A stretch of 33,117 bases of DNA from an uncultured Dorea sp. (lineage in GTDB: Bacteria > Bacillota > Clostridia > Lachnospirales > Lachnospiraceae), in assembly GCA_900550865.1 (NCBI GenBank), contig URTM01000028.1, positions 1 to 33,117 of the forward strand. Direction: 5' to 3'. How positions within the stretch are numbered: the first letter of the stretch is position 1; the number at the start of each line of letters is the position of its first letter. Positions 23,689-31,429 of the stretch are shown in pieces. The position numbers were made by a program, and so were the translations under genes. Below the pieces are notes generated by a model. The model did no database searches and had not been told where the DNA came from. It worked only from the letters and a program-made list of their open reading frames with translations.

Positions 23689-25650
23689 TTATTTTTCCCC
23701 CTGTTCTTTTAACTGTTTCTTAAGATAAGACAGCTGCCCGCCGCTTAATACAACTTCGATTTCATTGTCTGTAAGGTCTAATGTAACGTAAAATTCAAAT
23801 CCCTGTGTTTTATCTTTTACTTTGATTCTTCTTGTCGGAATCTGATCCAGAAGATTCTCGATCTCGATGTAGTCTTCCAGTTCAATGTGGTCATATACGG
23901 ATGGATCTTCGAACAGCATCGGGATGATTCCATGGTTGACCAGATTGCCTTTATGGATTCTTGCGATACTCTTGGCAATGACTGCTTTGACTCCAAGATA
24001 CATCGGGTTGATTGCCGCATGTTCACGGGAAGATCCTTGTCCATAGTTCTCTCCGCCGATGATAACACTTTTCTTCATTTCTTTTGCACGTGCCGCAAAG
24101 TCCGGTGCGTAACGGTGATAACAGTATTTTGACATGAGCGGAATATTCGATCTCATACTTGAAAATTCTGCGCTTGCCGGAGTGATATCATCTGTCGATA
24201 CATTATCCAGTGTCTTTAAGCTGACCGGTACACACAGATCCTGCTGTGGCGGCTCCGGAATCGGAAGAAACTTGATATTTGGTCCTTTAAGCAGTTCTAC
24301 CTTCTTTGCTTCCTCTAATGGCAGCGGTTTGATGATCATCGAATCGTCGATCAGATATTCTTCCGGTTCTGTAATTTTGGCAAGTTCTTTTACATCTTCT
24401 CCCATGACATCTTCCGCTGTCGCAAATGTTCCCATGATTGCAGTTGCTGCTGCACTTTCCGGGCTCACCAGATAAATGTCTGCGGTAGGATTTCCCGCAC
24501 GTCCTTTGAAGTTACGATTTGATGTTCTGACCGCAACACCATTCGTAGCCGGTGTCTGTCCGATCGCACAGCACGGTCCGCAGGAGATCTCAAGCATTCT
24601 GACACCTGCCTGCAACAGGATATCCACATATCCGTCTCTTACCAGTTCTCTGTATGTCTGCTTTGATGCTACCGCGCATGTGCAACTAACATCTTCATTG
24701 ACATGATGTCCTTTGAATACCATTGCAGCCTTTGCAATATCTGCATAACTTGCATTGGTACAGCTTCCGATGAATACCTGCTGTACTTTTCTCTTTTCTA
24801 CGTCTTTGAGCGGCATAACATTATCCGGCTGATGCGGACAGGAGATCATCGGCTCCAGTTCACTTAAGTTGATTTCTATACAGTCATCATATTCTGCATC
24901 TTCATCCGGAAGCAATTCCACATATGCGTCTTCTCTTCCCTGTGCCTTTAAGAACTTATGTACCTGTTCATCTGCCGGGAAGATCGATGTGGTTGCTCCC
25001 ATCTCAGCTCCCATATTGGAAATCGTTGCTCTTGCAGGAACTTCCAGTTTTGCAACACCCGGTCCGACATATTCGTAGACATTACCAAGTCCGCCTTTGA
25101 TCGTCACTCTTCTTAACATTTCCAGAATGATTTCTTTCGTATTGCATCCCGGTTTTAATTCACCTGTCAGATTAACTTTCACAACTCTTGGCATCTTGAG
25201 TCTCATCGGTACACCCGTCATAGCTGTTGCTACGTCCATTCCACCGACTCCGATGCAGAGCATTCCGATGGATCCACCATGTGGTGTATGGCTGTCACCA
25301 CCCATGCTGATCTTTCCAGGTGCTCCGAATCTTGATACATGTACGGTATGGCAGATTCCGTTACCCGGTCTGGATACATGTACTCCGAATTTCTTCGCTG
25401 CTGACTGCAGATAAATGTGATCGTCCGGTGTCATGTTGTTGACATACACTAAGTTATGATCCAGATAACTTACACTGCATTCTGTACGAACCCTGTCAAG
25501 TCCGATTGCCTCAAATGCCAGATACGTCATAACGGCGTTGATGTCATGTGTCAGTGTCTGGTCTACTTTGATAAATACTTCTTCTCCCGGCACCATACTG
25601 CCTTTTACATAGTGCGATTCGATAATTTTACGCGTCAATGATTTTCCCAT
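23689..25650 (-). CDS. Aconitate hydratase (aconitase), short clostridial/Aquifex type
   Basis: Interconverts citrate and isocitrate through cis-aconitate with a 4Fe-4S cluster. The 653-residue length fits the shorter Aquifex-type aconitase subfamily. Cluster ligands are in FIGSCTNASYADI and ISCGPCCAIGQTPATNG; the catalytic loop GQGSSREHAAINP is standard, unlike the hydratase at 12864-15149. I chose the ATG with GGAGG nine bases upstream; a TTG three codons earlier touches the ribosome binding site. It forms a two-gene operon with the downstream dehydrogenase, behind a clear promoter, and provides the citrate to 2-oxoglutarate route. Confidence 0.93.
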   Translation of the reverse strand: MGKSLTRKIIESHYVKGSMVPGEEVFIKVDQTLTHDINAVMTYLAFEAIGLDRVRTECSVSYLDHNLVYVNNMTPDDHIYLQSAAKKFGVHVSRPGNGICHTVHVSRFGAPGKISMGGDSHTPHGGSIGMLCIGVGGMDVATAMTGVPMRLKMPRVVKVNLTGELKPGCNTKEIILEMLRRVTIKGGLGNVYEYVGPGVAKLEVPARATISNMGAEMGATTSIFPADEQVHKFLKAQGREDAYVELLPDEDAEYDDCIEINLSELEPMISCPHQPDNVMPLKDVEKRKVQQVFIGSCTNASYADIAKAAMVFKGHHVNEDVSCTCAVASKQTYRELVRDGYVDILLQAGVRMLEISCGPCCAIGQTPATNGVAVRTSNRNFKGRAGNPTADIYLVSPESAAATAIMGTFATAEDVMGEDVKELAKITEPEEYLIDDSMIIKPLPLEEAKKVELLKGPNIKFLPIPEPPQQDLCVPVSLKTLDNVSTDDITPASAEFSSMRSNIPLMSKYCYHRYAPDFAARAKEMKKSVIIGGENYGQGSSREHAAINPMYLGVKAVIAKSIARIHKGNLVNHGIIPMLFEDPSVYDHIELEDYIEIENLLDQIPTRRIKVKDKTQGFEFYVTLDLTDNEIEVVLSGGQLSYLKKQLKEQGEK

Positions 25651-25694
25651 GTTCGACAACCTCCTGAATTTGTCTTTTCTTATTTCCTGCCCTT

Positions 25695-25724
25695 ATTATA
25701 AAATGCACCATCCCGCTACGTAAA
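25695..25724 (-). promoter_or_regulatory. Promoter of the aconitase-isocitrate dehydrogenase operon
   Basis: On the minus strand TTTACG (25719-25724) and a perfect TATAAT (25695-25700) are 18 bases apart, about 45 bases before the aconitase ATG. Confidence 0.6.
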
Positions 25725-25738
25725 ATTGCATAAAATAA

Positions 25739-25767
25739 TGAGCTCATTCCTTTTTGGAATAAGCTCA
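25739..25767 (-). terminator. Terminator of the RraA-like remnant
   Basis: The minus-strand stem TGAGCTTATTCC with GGAATGAGCTCA, an AAAAA loop and a following ATTATTTT tract. It begins at the stop codon of the RraA-like fragment, as for a former gene end. Confidence 0.7.
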
Positions 25768-25923
25768 CTTTTTCACTCCCACGATCAGATCACCCGGATG
25801 TACTTTCACACCTGCACATGTAACTGTGACATTCAGTTCTCCTTCTGCCGATTTTTTGCATCTCTGTGGAATCACCGACTTTGCATAGATTGGAACTCCA
25901 GCTTCCCTGCATCCTTTTATCAT
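25765..25923 (-). pseudogene. C-terminal remnant of an RraA-like aldolase/decarboxylase
   Basis: A 52-codon minus-strand frame matches the C-terminal part of the RraA / 4-hydroxy-4-methyl-2-oxoglutarate aldolase family: GCREAGVPIYAKSVIPQ then a GELNVTVTCAGVKVHPGDLIVG segment, equivalent to the usual PVFARGVSP and INVPVSCGGVVVHPGDIVVGD. The frame continues upstream only about eight more codons before a stop inside the lepB terminator. The N-terminal substrate region is missing, and the end is cut short before the usual GVVVVP. There is no ribosome binding site. Members of this family split or decarboxylate oxo-acids including oxaloacetate, which fits the neighbouring tricarboxylate block, so it may be a lost member. 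The match is by eye. Confidence 0.65.
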
Positions 25924-25928
25924 ACAAT

Positions 25929-25968
25929 AAGCCATCCCGTTTTGTGTAATTCACAAAAGGAATGGCTT
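25929..25968 (-). terminator. Terminator after lepB
   Basis: A long hairpin with 10 bp (AAGCCATTCC with GGGATGGCTT, one wobble), a single bulge and 7 more pairs (TTTTGTG with CACAAAA) around a five-base loop. It lies 12 bases after the lepB stop; the U tract is weak. Confidence 0.7.
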
Positions 25969-25980
25969 TATAACTTTCTG

Positions 25981-26580
25981 TTATTCTTTTACAGATTTAT
26001 TTACAAATCCGATTTTATTAAGCGGCCAGTACCGAAACCCGGCTTTTGCAAGAATTGCCTCTTTCTTTACATAAGTATTATCCCAGTATCTGGAATCCAG
26101 ACTGTTATTCCGGTTATCTCCCATTACAAAATAACTGTCTTCCGGGACTTCATAAGGTCCGAAGCTTCCTGTCATCTCTTCCGGGCAGAAGCTTACCGCC
26201 TGTGTCTGTTCTTTTCCATCAATGTAAACCTTACCATCTTTCACGGTAACAGTCTCTCCCGGCAGTCCGATCACACGCTTGATAAAGATCTTAGACGGAT
26301 CATCCGGATATTTGAAGATTACTATATCATATCTTTCCGGGTCATCCTTTATATATGCCAGACGGTTCCCCAGTACACGGTCCCCCTTCATGATCGTATC
26401 CTGCATGGATTCCGACGGGATCACTGCGTTGATATACACCAACTTGTTCATCGCAAATACAACGCAGAATATGATCAGAAACGTCTTCAGGTAATCCCAT
26501 ACAGCCGCCATACCGGTCAGTTCTTCCTTCTCTTCTTTTCTTTTCTTCTTGGTCTCTTTTTTCTCATCTCTGTCTTTCAC
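25981..26580 (-). CDS. lepB: Signal peptidase I
   Basis: Removes signal peptides from exported proteins at the outer face of the membrane. The protein is 199 residues, with a very basic and acidic N-terminal tail (residues 1-22), one membrane helix (about 28-50), the catalytic Ser58 in IPSESMQ and Lys101 in IKRVIGLPGE, and the later boxes VPEDSYFVMGDNRNNSLDSR. The start appears to be GTG with GGGGAG six bases upstream. It appears to be transcribed alone between the DUF1810 gene and its own terminator. Confidence 0.95.
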   Translation of the reverse strand: MKDRDEKKETKKKRKEEKEELTGMAAVWDYLKTFLIIFCVVFAMNKLVYINAVIPSESMQDTIMKGDRVLGNRLAYIKDDPERYDIVIFKYPDDPSKIFIKRVIGLPGETVTVKDGKVYIDGKEQTQAVSFCPEEMTGSFGPYEVPEDSYFVMGDNRNNSLDSRYWDNTYVKKEAILAKAGFRYWPLNKIGFVNKSVKE

Positions 26581-26655
26581 CTAAAACTCCCCTTTATTAC
26601 TTATTATCCCCCGTCTTATTTACTTATCGTCTTCTGAACCGGCTCCCTGATCTGT

Positions 26656-27285
26656 TTACATCTTGATCATGACTCCATTCGGACTGACTGCAACTTCACT
26701 CCCCTCAACAATCTCTTTACGGTAAAGTTCCGCATCCGGAATCTCTAACCGGATTTCTTCTTCACTTTTCAGCTTCAGAAGGGTTACTTTAGCCATCGGT
26801 TCTACCCCGTCCGGTCTTCCTTCACATCCAAAATCCGGTTCATCAATTCTCATCACCAGATATCCCATATCCAGAATATCTATCGTCTGTGCATCCGGCT
26901 TATTATCATAAAACTTATCCAGAACTTTTAAAAACACCTCATTCTCCTTCGTTGCCAGTGCAAATAACGTCATGGAAGAACAGAGTTTCAAATCGTCCGG
27001 CCAGCCCATTACCTGTGTAGCATCATCTGATTCCAGTTCCAGTAACGCTTCGGAAATTTCTCTCAAATGTCCTCCCGTTACCGGATTTTCCATATATTCT
27101 TTCGCTTCTTCATAGTCTTCAACAGCGTAGTACCTTGCAGTACCACTACTACCAAGTCCCTGAATCTGCGGGAAAATGTACCACATCCAACAGCTTCTCT
27201 TATGTCCGCTTCTGATCTCTGCAAGAGCTGTCTTATAATCAGACTCCTGCGCTTTTATAAACCTCACCAAATTATTCTCTCTCAT
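26656..27285 (-). CDS. DUF1810 family protein with an extra C-terminal domain
   Basis: Residues 1 to about 140 match the DUF1810 family (LVRFIKAQESDYKTALAEIR, RSCWMWYIFPQIQGLG, YAVEDYEEAKEYMENPVTG, ATQVMGWPDDLKLCSSMTLF), whose function is unknown. Usual members are about 140-150 residues; this one is 209. The extra C-terminal part, from DILDMGYLVMRIDEPDFGCEGRPDG to the end, is a small beta-rich unit of about 70 residues. The chosen ATG has GGAGG nine bases upstream; a longer frame reaching 27306 overlaps that site. It does not seem linked to its neighbours. Confidence 0.8.
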   Translation of the reverse strand: MRENNLVRFIKAQESDYKTALAEIRSGHKRSCWMWYIFPQIQGLGSSGTARYYAVEDYEEAKEYMENPVTGGHLREISEALLELESDDATQVMGWPDDLKLCSSMTLFALATKENEVFLKVLDKFYDNKPDAQTIDILDMGYLVMRIDEPDFGCEGRPDGVEPMAKVTLLKLKSEEEIRLEIPDAELYRKEIVEGSEVAVSPNGVMIKM

Positions 27286-27401
27286 TCTTATGAACCTCCA
27301 GTTCACACATCTGTGCTTTAAAGCAACAGATTCATTTACAACATCTTTCTATATATTACCATAATTTTCTATCAGATGTATATAAAATTTCTCATTCTCT
27401 C

Positions 27402-27430
27402 TTGCTATCTGATATTGCCTGCGCTATAAT
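27402..27430 (+). promoter_or_regulatory. Promoter of the thi transcript
   Basis: TTGCTA (27402-27407) and a perfect TATAAT (27425-27430) with a 17-base spacer, about 25 bases before the TPP riboswitch. Confidence 0.75.
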
Positions 27431-27454
27431 AAACCATGAACAAAGTTCATATTT

Positions 27455-27541
27455 AACAGGGGAGCTGGAGAAAACCGGCTGAGAGGAAGCGTAATTCCGT
27501 TTCGACCCTTTACCTGATTTGGATAATGCCAACGGAGGGAT
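27455..27541 (+). promoter_or_regulatory. TPP riboswitch (THI element)
   Basis: The classic aptamer signatures are all present in order: AGGGGAGC, then CTGAGAGGAAG, ACCCTTTACCTGAT, TGGATAATGCCAACG and the closing GAGGGA. It lies ahead of a terminator hairpin and thiW, so thiamine pyrophosphate is expected to cause early termination. Confidence 0.96.
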
Positions 27542-27598
27542 TCATACCATGTATTGATTTGACAGAGATGCCCCCGTATCTCTTCTTTTTACTTTTCG

Positions 27599-27636
27599 TA
27601 CCCTCCATTCGCTTTATGAATGAAGGGTATTTTTTA
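27599..27636 (+). terminator. Riboswitch-controlled terminator before thiW
   Basis: ACCCTCCATTC pairs with GAATGAAGGGT (one mismatch), then a run of six T. It is the expression platform of the TPP riboswitch and ends about 20 bases before the thiW start. Confidence 0.88.
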
Positions 27637-27654
27637 CGAAGGGAATGTTTATTT

Positions 27655-28182
27655 ATGACACACACAACTTTATCATCAGACTCTTCACGTACAAGACGAC
27701 TGACTCTTGCCGGTGTATTTACGGCTCTTGCCATCGTCGGAAGCTTCTTAAGCTTTCCGGTTGCAGGCAGTAAATGTGCACCTGTACAGCATATTATTAA
27801 TATCCTGGCAGCAGTCATGTTAGGACCTTGGTACAGTGTAGGAATTGCATTTTGTGCCAGCCTGTTACGAAATCTGCTTGGTCTTGGCAGCATGATGGCT
27901 TTTCCCGGAAGTATGGTTGGAGCACTTTGCTGCGGGCTTGTATACTCCATTTGCCACAAGCTCAGCCTGACTTGTCTTGCCGAGGCACTCGGCACAGGAA
28001 TTCTTGGCGGCCTGGCTGCTTATCCTGTTGCAGTATATATTATGGGAATCACTCCTGCCGGAATCTTCGTCTATGTAGTTCCATTTCTGATTTCCACTAT
28101 TGTAGGAAGCATTCTTGCGTTCCTGCTGATTACAGTGCTGAATAAAAGCGGCGTAATGTCTATGATCAAAACGACTCGTTAA
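27655..28182 (+). CDS. thiW: Thiazole transporter component ThiW
   Basis: A 175-residue membrane protein of the ThiW family, the substrate-binding S component of an energy-coupling factor transporter thought to take up the thiazole precursor hydroxyethylthiazole. The conserved N-terminal LTLAGVFTALAIVGSFLSFPVAGSKCAPVQHIINILAAVMLGP and the segment RNLLGLGSMMAFPGSMVGALCCG fit the family; about five membrane helices are visible. The ATG (MTHTTLSSD) follows AAGGGAA; a longer frame starting in the riboswitch is not used. The TPP riboswitch upstream supports the thiamine role directly. Confidence 0.93.
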   Translation: MTHTTLSSDSSRTRRLTLAGVFTALAIVGSFLSFPVAGSKCAPVQHIINILAAVMLGPWYSVGIAFCASLLRNLLGLGSMMAFPGSMVGALCCGLVYSICHKLSLTCLAEALGTGILGGLAAYPVAVYIMGITPAGIFVYVVPFLISTIVGSILAFLLITVLNKSGVMSMIKTTR

Positions 28183-28196
28183 GAGTTGTTTAGAAA

Positions 28197-28350
28197 CGGT
28201 ACATCGGGGACACCACCTTGTACCGCATACACAAGTATCAGATTTTCCATCTGATATAGGCGTCAGTAATTTCATAGTTCTTTTATGAACCGCAGATCTG
28301 TGTAGAGAAATGTTTTTCCTGCACCGAAATCTGTGTGTTTTTGCTGACGC
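28197..28350 (+). ncRNA. Structured spacer RNA between thiW and thiC (unknown class)
   Basis: Successive perfect helices can be drawn: CGGTACA with TGTACCG (28197-28203, 28219-28225), TATCAGAT with ATCTGATA (28236-28256), TTCATA with TATGAA (28271-28289), all ending in an enclosing GCGTCAG with CTGACGC (28260-28266, 28344-28350). An alternative pair, CGCAGAT with ATCTGTG, is followed by TGTTTTT and looks terminator-like. The fold could choose between these two states. It is not a second TPP aptamer. I do not recognise its class. Confidence 0.5.
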
Positions 28351-28390
28351 TTTATAACCTTATATTTAATTTTTTAACGGAGGCAAACAC

Positions 28391-29701
28391 ATGAGAAATT
28401 ACACAACACAGATGGATGCTGCAAGAAAAGGAATTGTCACTCCTGAAATTGAAATTGTAGCAAAAAAAGAAAACATGACAACAGAAGCACTTATGAAACT
28501 TGTTGCAGAAGGCAAGGTTGCAATCTGTGCCAACAAGAATCACACCAGTCTTGATCCGGAGGGTGTCGGAAGCATGCTTCGCACAAAGATCAACGTAAAC
28601 CTCGGCGTATCCCGTGACTGTAAAGATTACAATATCGAAATGGAAAAAGTTATGAGTGCCGTAAATCTTGGTGCCGAGGCTATTATGGATTTATCAAGCC
28701 ACGGCAACACACAGCCATTCCGTCAGAAACTGACTCACGAATGCCCGGCTATGATCGGTACTGTTCCTGTATACGACAGTGTCATCCACTATCAGAGAGA
28801 CCTTGCTACTCTGACCGCTCAGGACTTCATCGACGTTGTCCGTCTTCATGCAGAAGATGGTGTAGACTTTGTAACACTTCACTGCGGAATTACACGTAAA
28901 ACGATTGATCAGATCAAAAAACACAAACGTAAAATGAACATCGTAAGCCGTGGAGGAAGCCTTGTATTTGCCTGGATGTGCATGACAGGTGAAGAGAATC
29001 CATTCTATGAACACTATGATGAAATTCTTGATATCTGTGAAGAATATGATGTTACAATCTCTCTTGGAGATGCCTGCCGTCCTGGCTGTCTGGCCGATGC
29101 TACTGACGTATGCCAGATTGAAGAACTGGTACGTCTCGGCGAGCTTACCAAACGTGCATGGGATCACAATGTACAGGTAATGGTAGAAGGTCCTGGACAT
29201 GTACCGCTTGATCAGGTCGCTGCCAACATGAAAGTACAGCAGAGTATCTGCATGGGCGCTCCATTCTATGTACTTGGACCTCTGGTTACAGATATTGCTC
29301 CTGGATACGATCATATCACATCTGCAATCGGTGGTGCTGTTGCAGCCATGAACGGTGCTGCATTCTTATGTTACGTAACACCTGCAGAGCATCTGGCACT
29401 TCCTAACGTAGACGACGTAAAACAGGGAATTATTGCTTCCAAAATTGCTGCTCACGCTGCAGATATAGCCAAAGGTGTTCCTGGAGCACGTGATATCGAC
29501 GACAAAATGGCTGAAGCACGCCAGAAACTTGACTGGGAGGCACAATATGCATGCGCTTTAGATCCTGAAACCGCAAAAGCCATCCGTGACAGCCGGAGTC
29601 CGGAAGATGACCACAGTGATACTTGTAGTATGTGTGGAAAGTTCTGTGCGGTTAGAAGTATGAATAAGGCATTGGCTGGGGAGTATATTGATATTCTTTA
29701 G
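28391..29701 (+). CDS. thiC: Phosphomethylpyrimidine synthase ThiC
   Basis: A radical-SAM enzyme that turns aminoimidazole ribotide into HMP phosphate, the pyrimidine part of thiamine. The protein is 436 residues, the short bacterial and archaeal type, with MDLSSHGNTQPFRQKL, FVTLHCGITRKTID, IVSRGGS, QVMVEGPGHVPLDQ and the C-terminal cluster site TCSMCGKFCAV. The cluster cysteines are Cys412, Cys415 and Cys419, spaced CX2CX3C rather than the CX2CX4C of the E. coli and plant enzymes; I believe this shorter spacing is common in this clade. The ATG follows GGAGG. It is downstream of thiW with a folded spacer and no clear promoter of its own. Confidence 0.97.
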   Translation: MRNYTTQMDAARKGIVTPEIEIVAKKENMTTEALMKLVAEGKVAICANKNHTSLDPEGVGSMLRTKINVNLGVSRDCKDYNIEMEKVMSAVNLGAEAIMDLSSHGNTQPFRQKLTHECPAMIGTVPVYDSVIHYQRDLATLTAQDFIDVVRLHAEDGVDFVTLHCGITRKTIDQIKKHKRKMNIVSRGGSLVFAWMCMTGEENPFYEHYDEILDICEEYDVTISLGDACRPGCLADATDVCQIEELVRLGELTKRAWDHNVQVMVEGPGHVPLDQVAANMKVQQSICMGAPFYVLGPLVTDIAPGYDHITSAIGGAVAAMNGAAFLCYVTPAEHLALPNVDDVKQGIIASKIAAHAADIAKGVPGARDIDDKMAEARQKLDWEAQYACALDPETAKAIRDSRSPEDDHSDTCSMCGKFCAVRSMNKALAGEYIDIL

Positions 29702-29706
29702 TTGGG

Positions 29707-29794
29707 ATTTAATGCATCAGACGGGTGGATACCCGGACCGGAATAAAGTTTGGAAAGTCATTCCGGTCCGGGTATCCCGTCTGATGAATTAAAT
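29707..29794. repeat. Long inverted repeat between thiC and the CoA-transferase
   Basis: Left arm 29707-29744 and right arm 29760-29794 pair over 34 of their positions, with one mismatch and a three-base bulge, around a 15-base loop; the inner part is ATACCCGGACCGGAAT with ATTCCGGTCCGGGTAT. It lies between two converging genes and could terminate both. Neither flank has a U tract, and the stem is far longer than a normal terminator, so it may be a mobile or palindromic element. Confidence 0.75.
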
Positions 29795-29799
29795 AGCAA

Positions 29800-31311
29800 C
29801 TAAATTTCCACCTCAAATGGCAGCCTGTCGAGAATATCTTTCTGCATATCTACTCCCGGATACACCTCTATCAGTTTTAATCCTTTTGGTGTCAGTCGGA
29901 ACACACAGCGTTCTGTTACGTACAGGACTTTTTGTCCGTTTTCGATCGCGCGTTTAGCTGAGAAGCTTACGCTGTTGACTTTCTCTACGAATTTGGAGAT
30001 TTCTCCTTCTTTCTGAATTGTCACTACACCTTTTTTCTGTGTAACTTCCAGACCTTTTGCATTAAATGTCATACAGAATACAACCGTTGGTGTCTTTGCC
30101 GTAATATTCGCAAATCCTCCGATTCCGGCAAATGCTCCCGGACCTCTGTGTGCGTTGATGTTACCGTATTTGTCAACTTCCAGTGCTCCCATAAAGCAGA
30201 TATCCAGTCCTCCGTTATCATATAAGTCAAACTGGTTCGCCATATCATAGACGGATGCTGCACCGATCATGGCTCCGAATGCTTCTCCCGATACAGGAAA
30301 TCCTCCGATACCGCCGGATTCTACCGTAAGCGTTACCATATCGAGCATCCCGCTTTTTCTTGCATAACGGGATACCATCTCCGGAATTCCAATTCCGATA
30401 TTCACGATATCATCCACCCTGAGTTCCTGGGCCGCTCTTTTACCGATGATACTTCCCGTCACACTGTTCTTCTGTGGTTTTGTCGATACATTGTCAATCT
30501 TTTCACTCCACGTATGCCAGTCCTTGTAAGGAATCTCAAAGCTTCCGGTAAGTGCTGTATATGCTTCGTTTCTCTCTTCCGGCTCTGCCACAACGATTGC
30601 ATCGACCAGACAGCCCGGAATGATGGCATTACGCGGACGTGACGGTGTATCGACCAGACGGTCTACCTGAACGATAACTTTTCCCCGGTTTGCCTTTACT
30701 GCCTGACAGATGGAAAGCGCATCACCAGACATAAACATATCATCAAATGTGATATTTCCCTTTCTGTCTGCCGCCGTTCCCTTGATCAGCGCAATTGTGA
30801 TTTTCGGAAGTTTATAATATAGGAATTCATCCCCGTCTACTTCCACATGTTTTACCAGTGAATCATCGATGGAGATCCGGTTAATACCGGGTCCCTCTCT
30901 TCTTGGATCAGCAAAAATATCCAGTCCGACTTTCGAAAGAGCACCCGGAAGTCCCCCGGCCTGTGCACGGATTGCATGGGAAATGCATCCCAACGGCAGA
31001 TTATACGCTTCAAACCGATCTTCCAGCACCAGTTTCTTCGTACTCATCATTGCTCCAAAATGTCCACAGATCAGCTTGTCTACCGCACCTTCTCTGATAT
31101 ATCCTTCTGCATTGTGTTCCTCGTCCCATACACCGAACCCCGCACTGGATACGATCGTCAGATGTGTCGGAGACTGCATCTTCTGGTATCTCCGGTAGAT
31201 AGCCTCATGAAGCTCTGTCGGGTTCTCTATTCCCACAAATGAATTGACACAGATACAGTCCCCATCCCTGATCAAACGGATGGCTTCATCTGCACTCATG
31301 ATTTCATACAT
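29800..31311 (-). CDS. Acetate/3-oxoacid family I CoA-transferase, fused alpha and beta subunits
   Basis: Moves CoA between a carboxylic acid and an acyl-CoA; the catalytic glutamate is in the VESGGIGGFP segment of the C-terminal half. The protein is 503 residues with the alpha part first (MSADEAIRLIRDGDCICVNSFVG; LPLGCISHAIRAQAGGLPG) and the beta part after about residue 290 (RAAQELRVDDIVNIGIGIPEMVSRY), like YdiF-type enzymes. The ATG has AAGGAG ten bases upstream and a promoter further on. The substrate is not determined; acetate, butyrate or another short acid is likely in a fermenter. It could also serve the acetate or oxo-acid from citrate cleavage, but it is 11 kb away. Confidence 0.9.
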   Translation of the reverse strand: MYEIMSADEAIRLIRDGDCICVNSFVGIENPTELHEAIYRRYQKMQSPTHLTIVSSAGFGVWDEEHNAEGYIREGAVDKLICGHFGAMMSTKKLVLEDRFEAYNLPLGCISHAIRAQAGGLPGALSKVGLDIFADPRREGPGINRISIDDSLVKHVEVDGDEFLYYKLPKITIALIKGTAADRKGNITFDDMFMSGDALSICQAVKANRGKVIVQVDRLVDTPSRPRNAIIPGCLVDAIVVAEPEERNEAYTALTGSFEIPYKDWHTWSEKIDNVSTKPQKNSVTGSIIGKRAAQELRVDDIVNIGIGIPEMVSRYARKSGMLDMVTLTVESGGIGGFPVSGEAFGAMIGAASVYDMANQFDLYDNGGLDICFMGALEVDKYGNINAHRGPGAFAGIGGFANITAKTPTVVFCMTFNAKGLEVTQKKGVVTIQKEGEISKFVEKVNSVSFSAKRAIENGQKVLYVTERCVFRLTPKGLKLIEVYPGVDMQKDILDRLPFEVEI

Positions 31312-31354
31312 ACTTTTCTAACTCCTTTAACTTTTGTTTTAAGAAAAACAATTA

Positions 31355-31382
31355 ATTATATTTTATCTTATTACATTGCTAA
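31355..31382 (-). promoter_or_regulatory. Promoter of the CoA-transferase gene
   Basis: On the minus strand TTAGCA (31377-31382) and a perfect TATAAT (31355-31360) are 16 bases apart, about 45 bases before the ATG. Confidence 0.55.
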
Positions 31383-31429
31383 AGTCTAGTATTTCTGTTT
31401 TTTCACTAACTATATATTTTGTCAAAGAA

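Noticed and set aside
25726..26637. Plus-strand frame of about 300 codons opposite lepB
   Set aside because: It runs antisense to lepB and the RraA-like remnant, has no start signals and its translation matches nothing I know.
28261..28350. A second TPP riboswitch before thiC
   Set aside because: None of the THI signatures such as CTGAGA or ACCTGAT are present; the fold is different.
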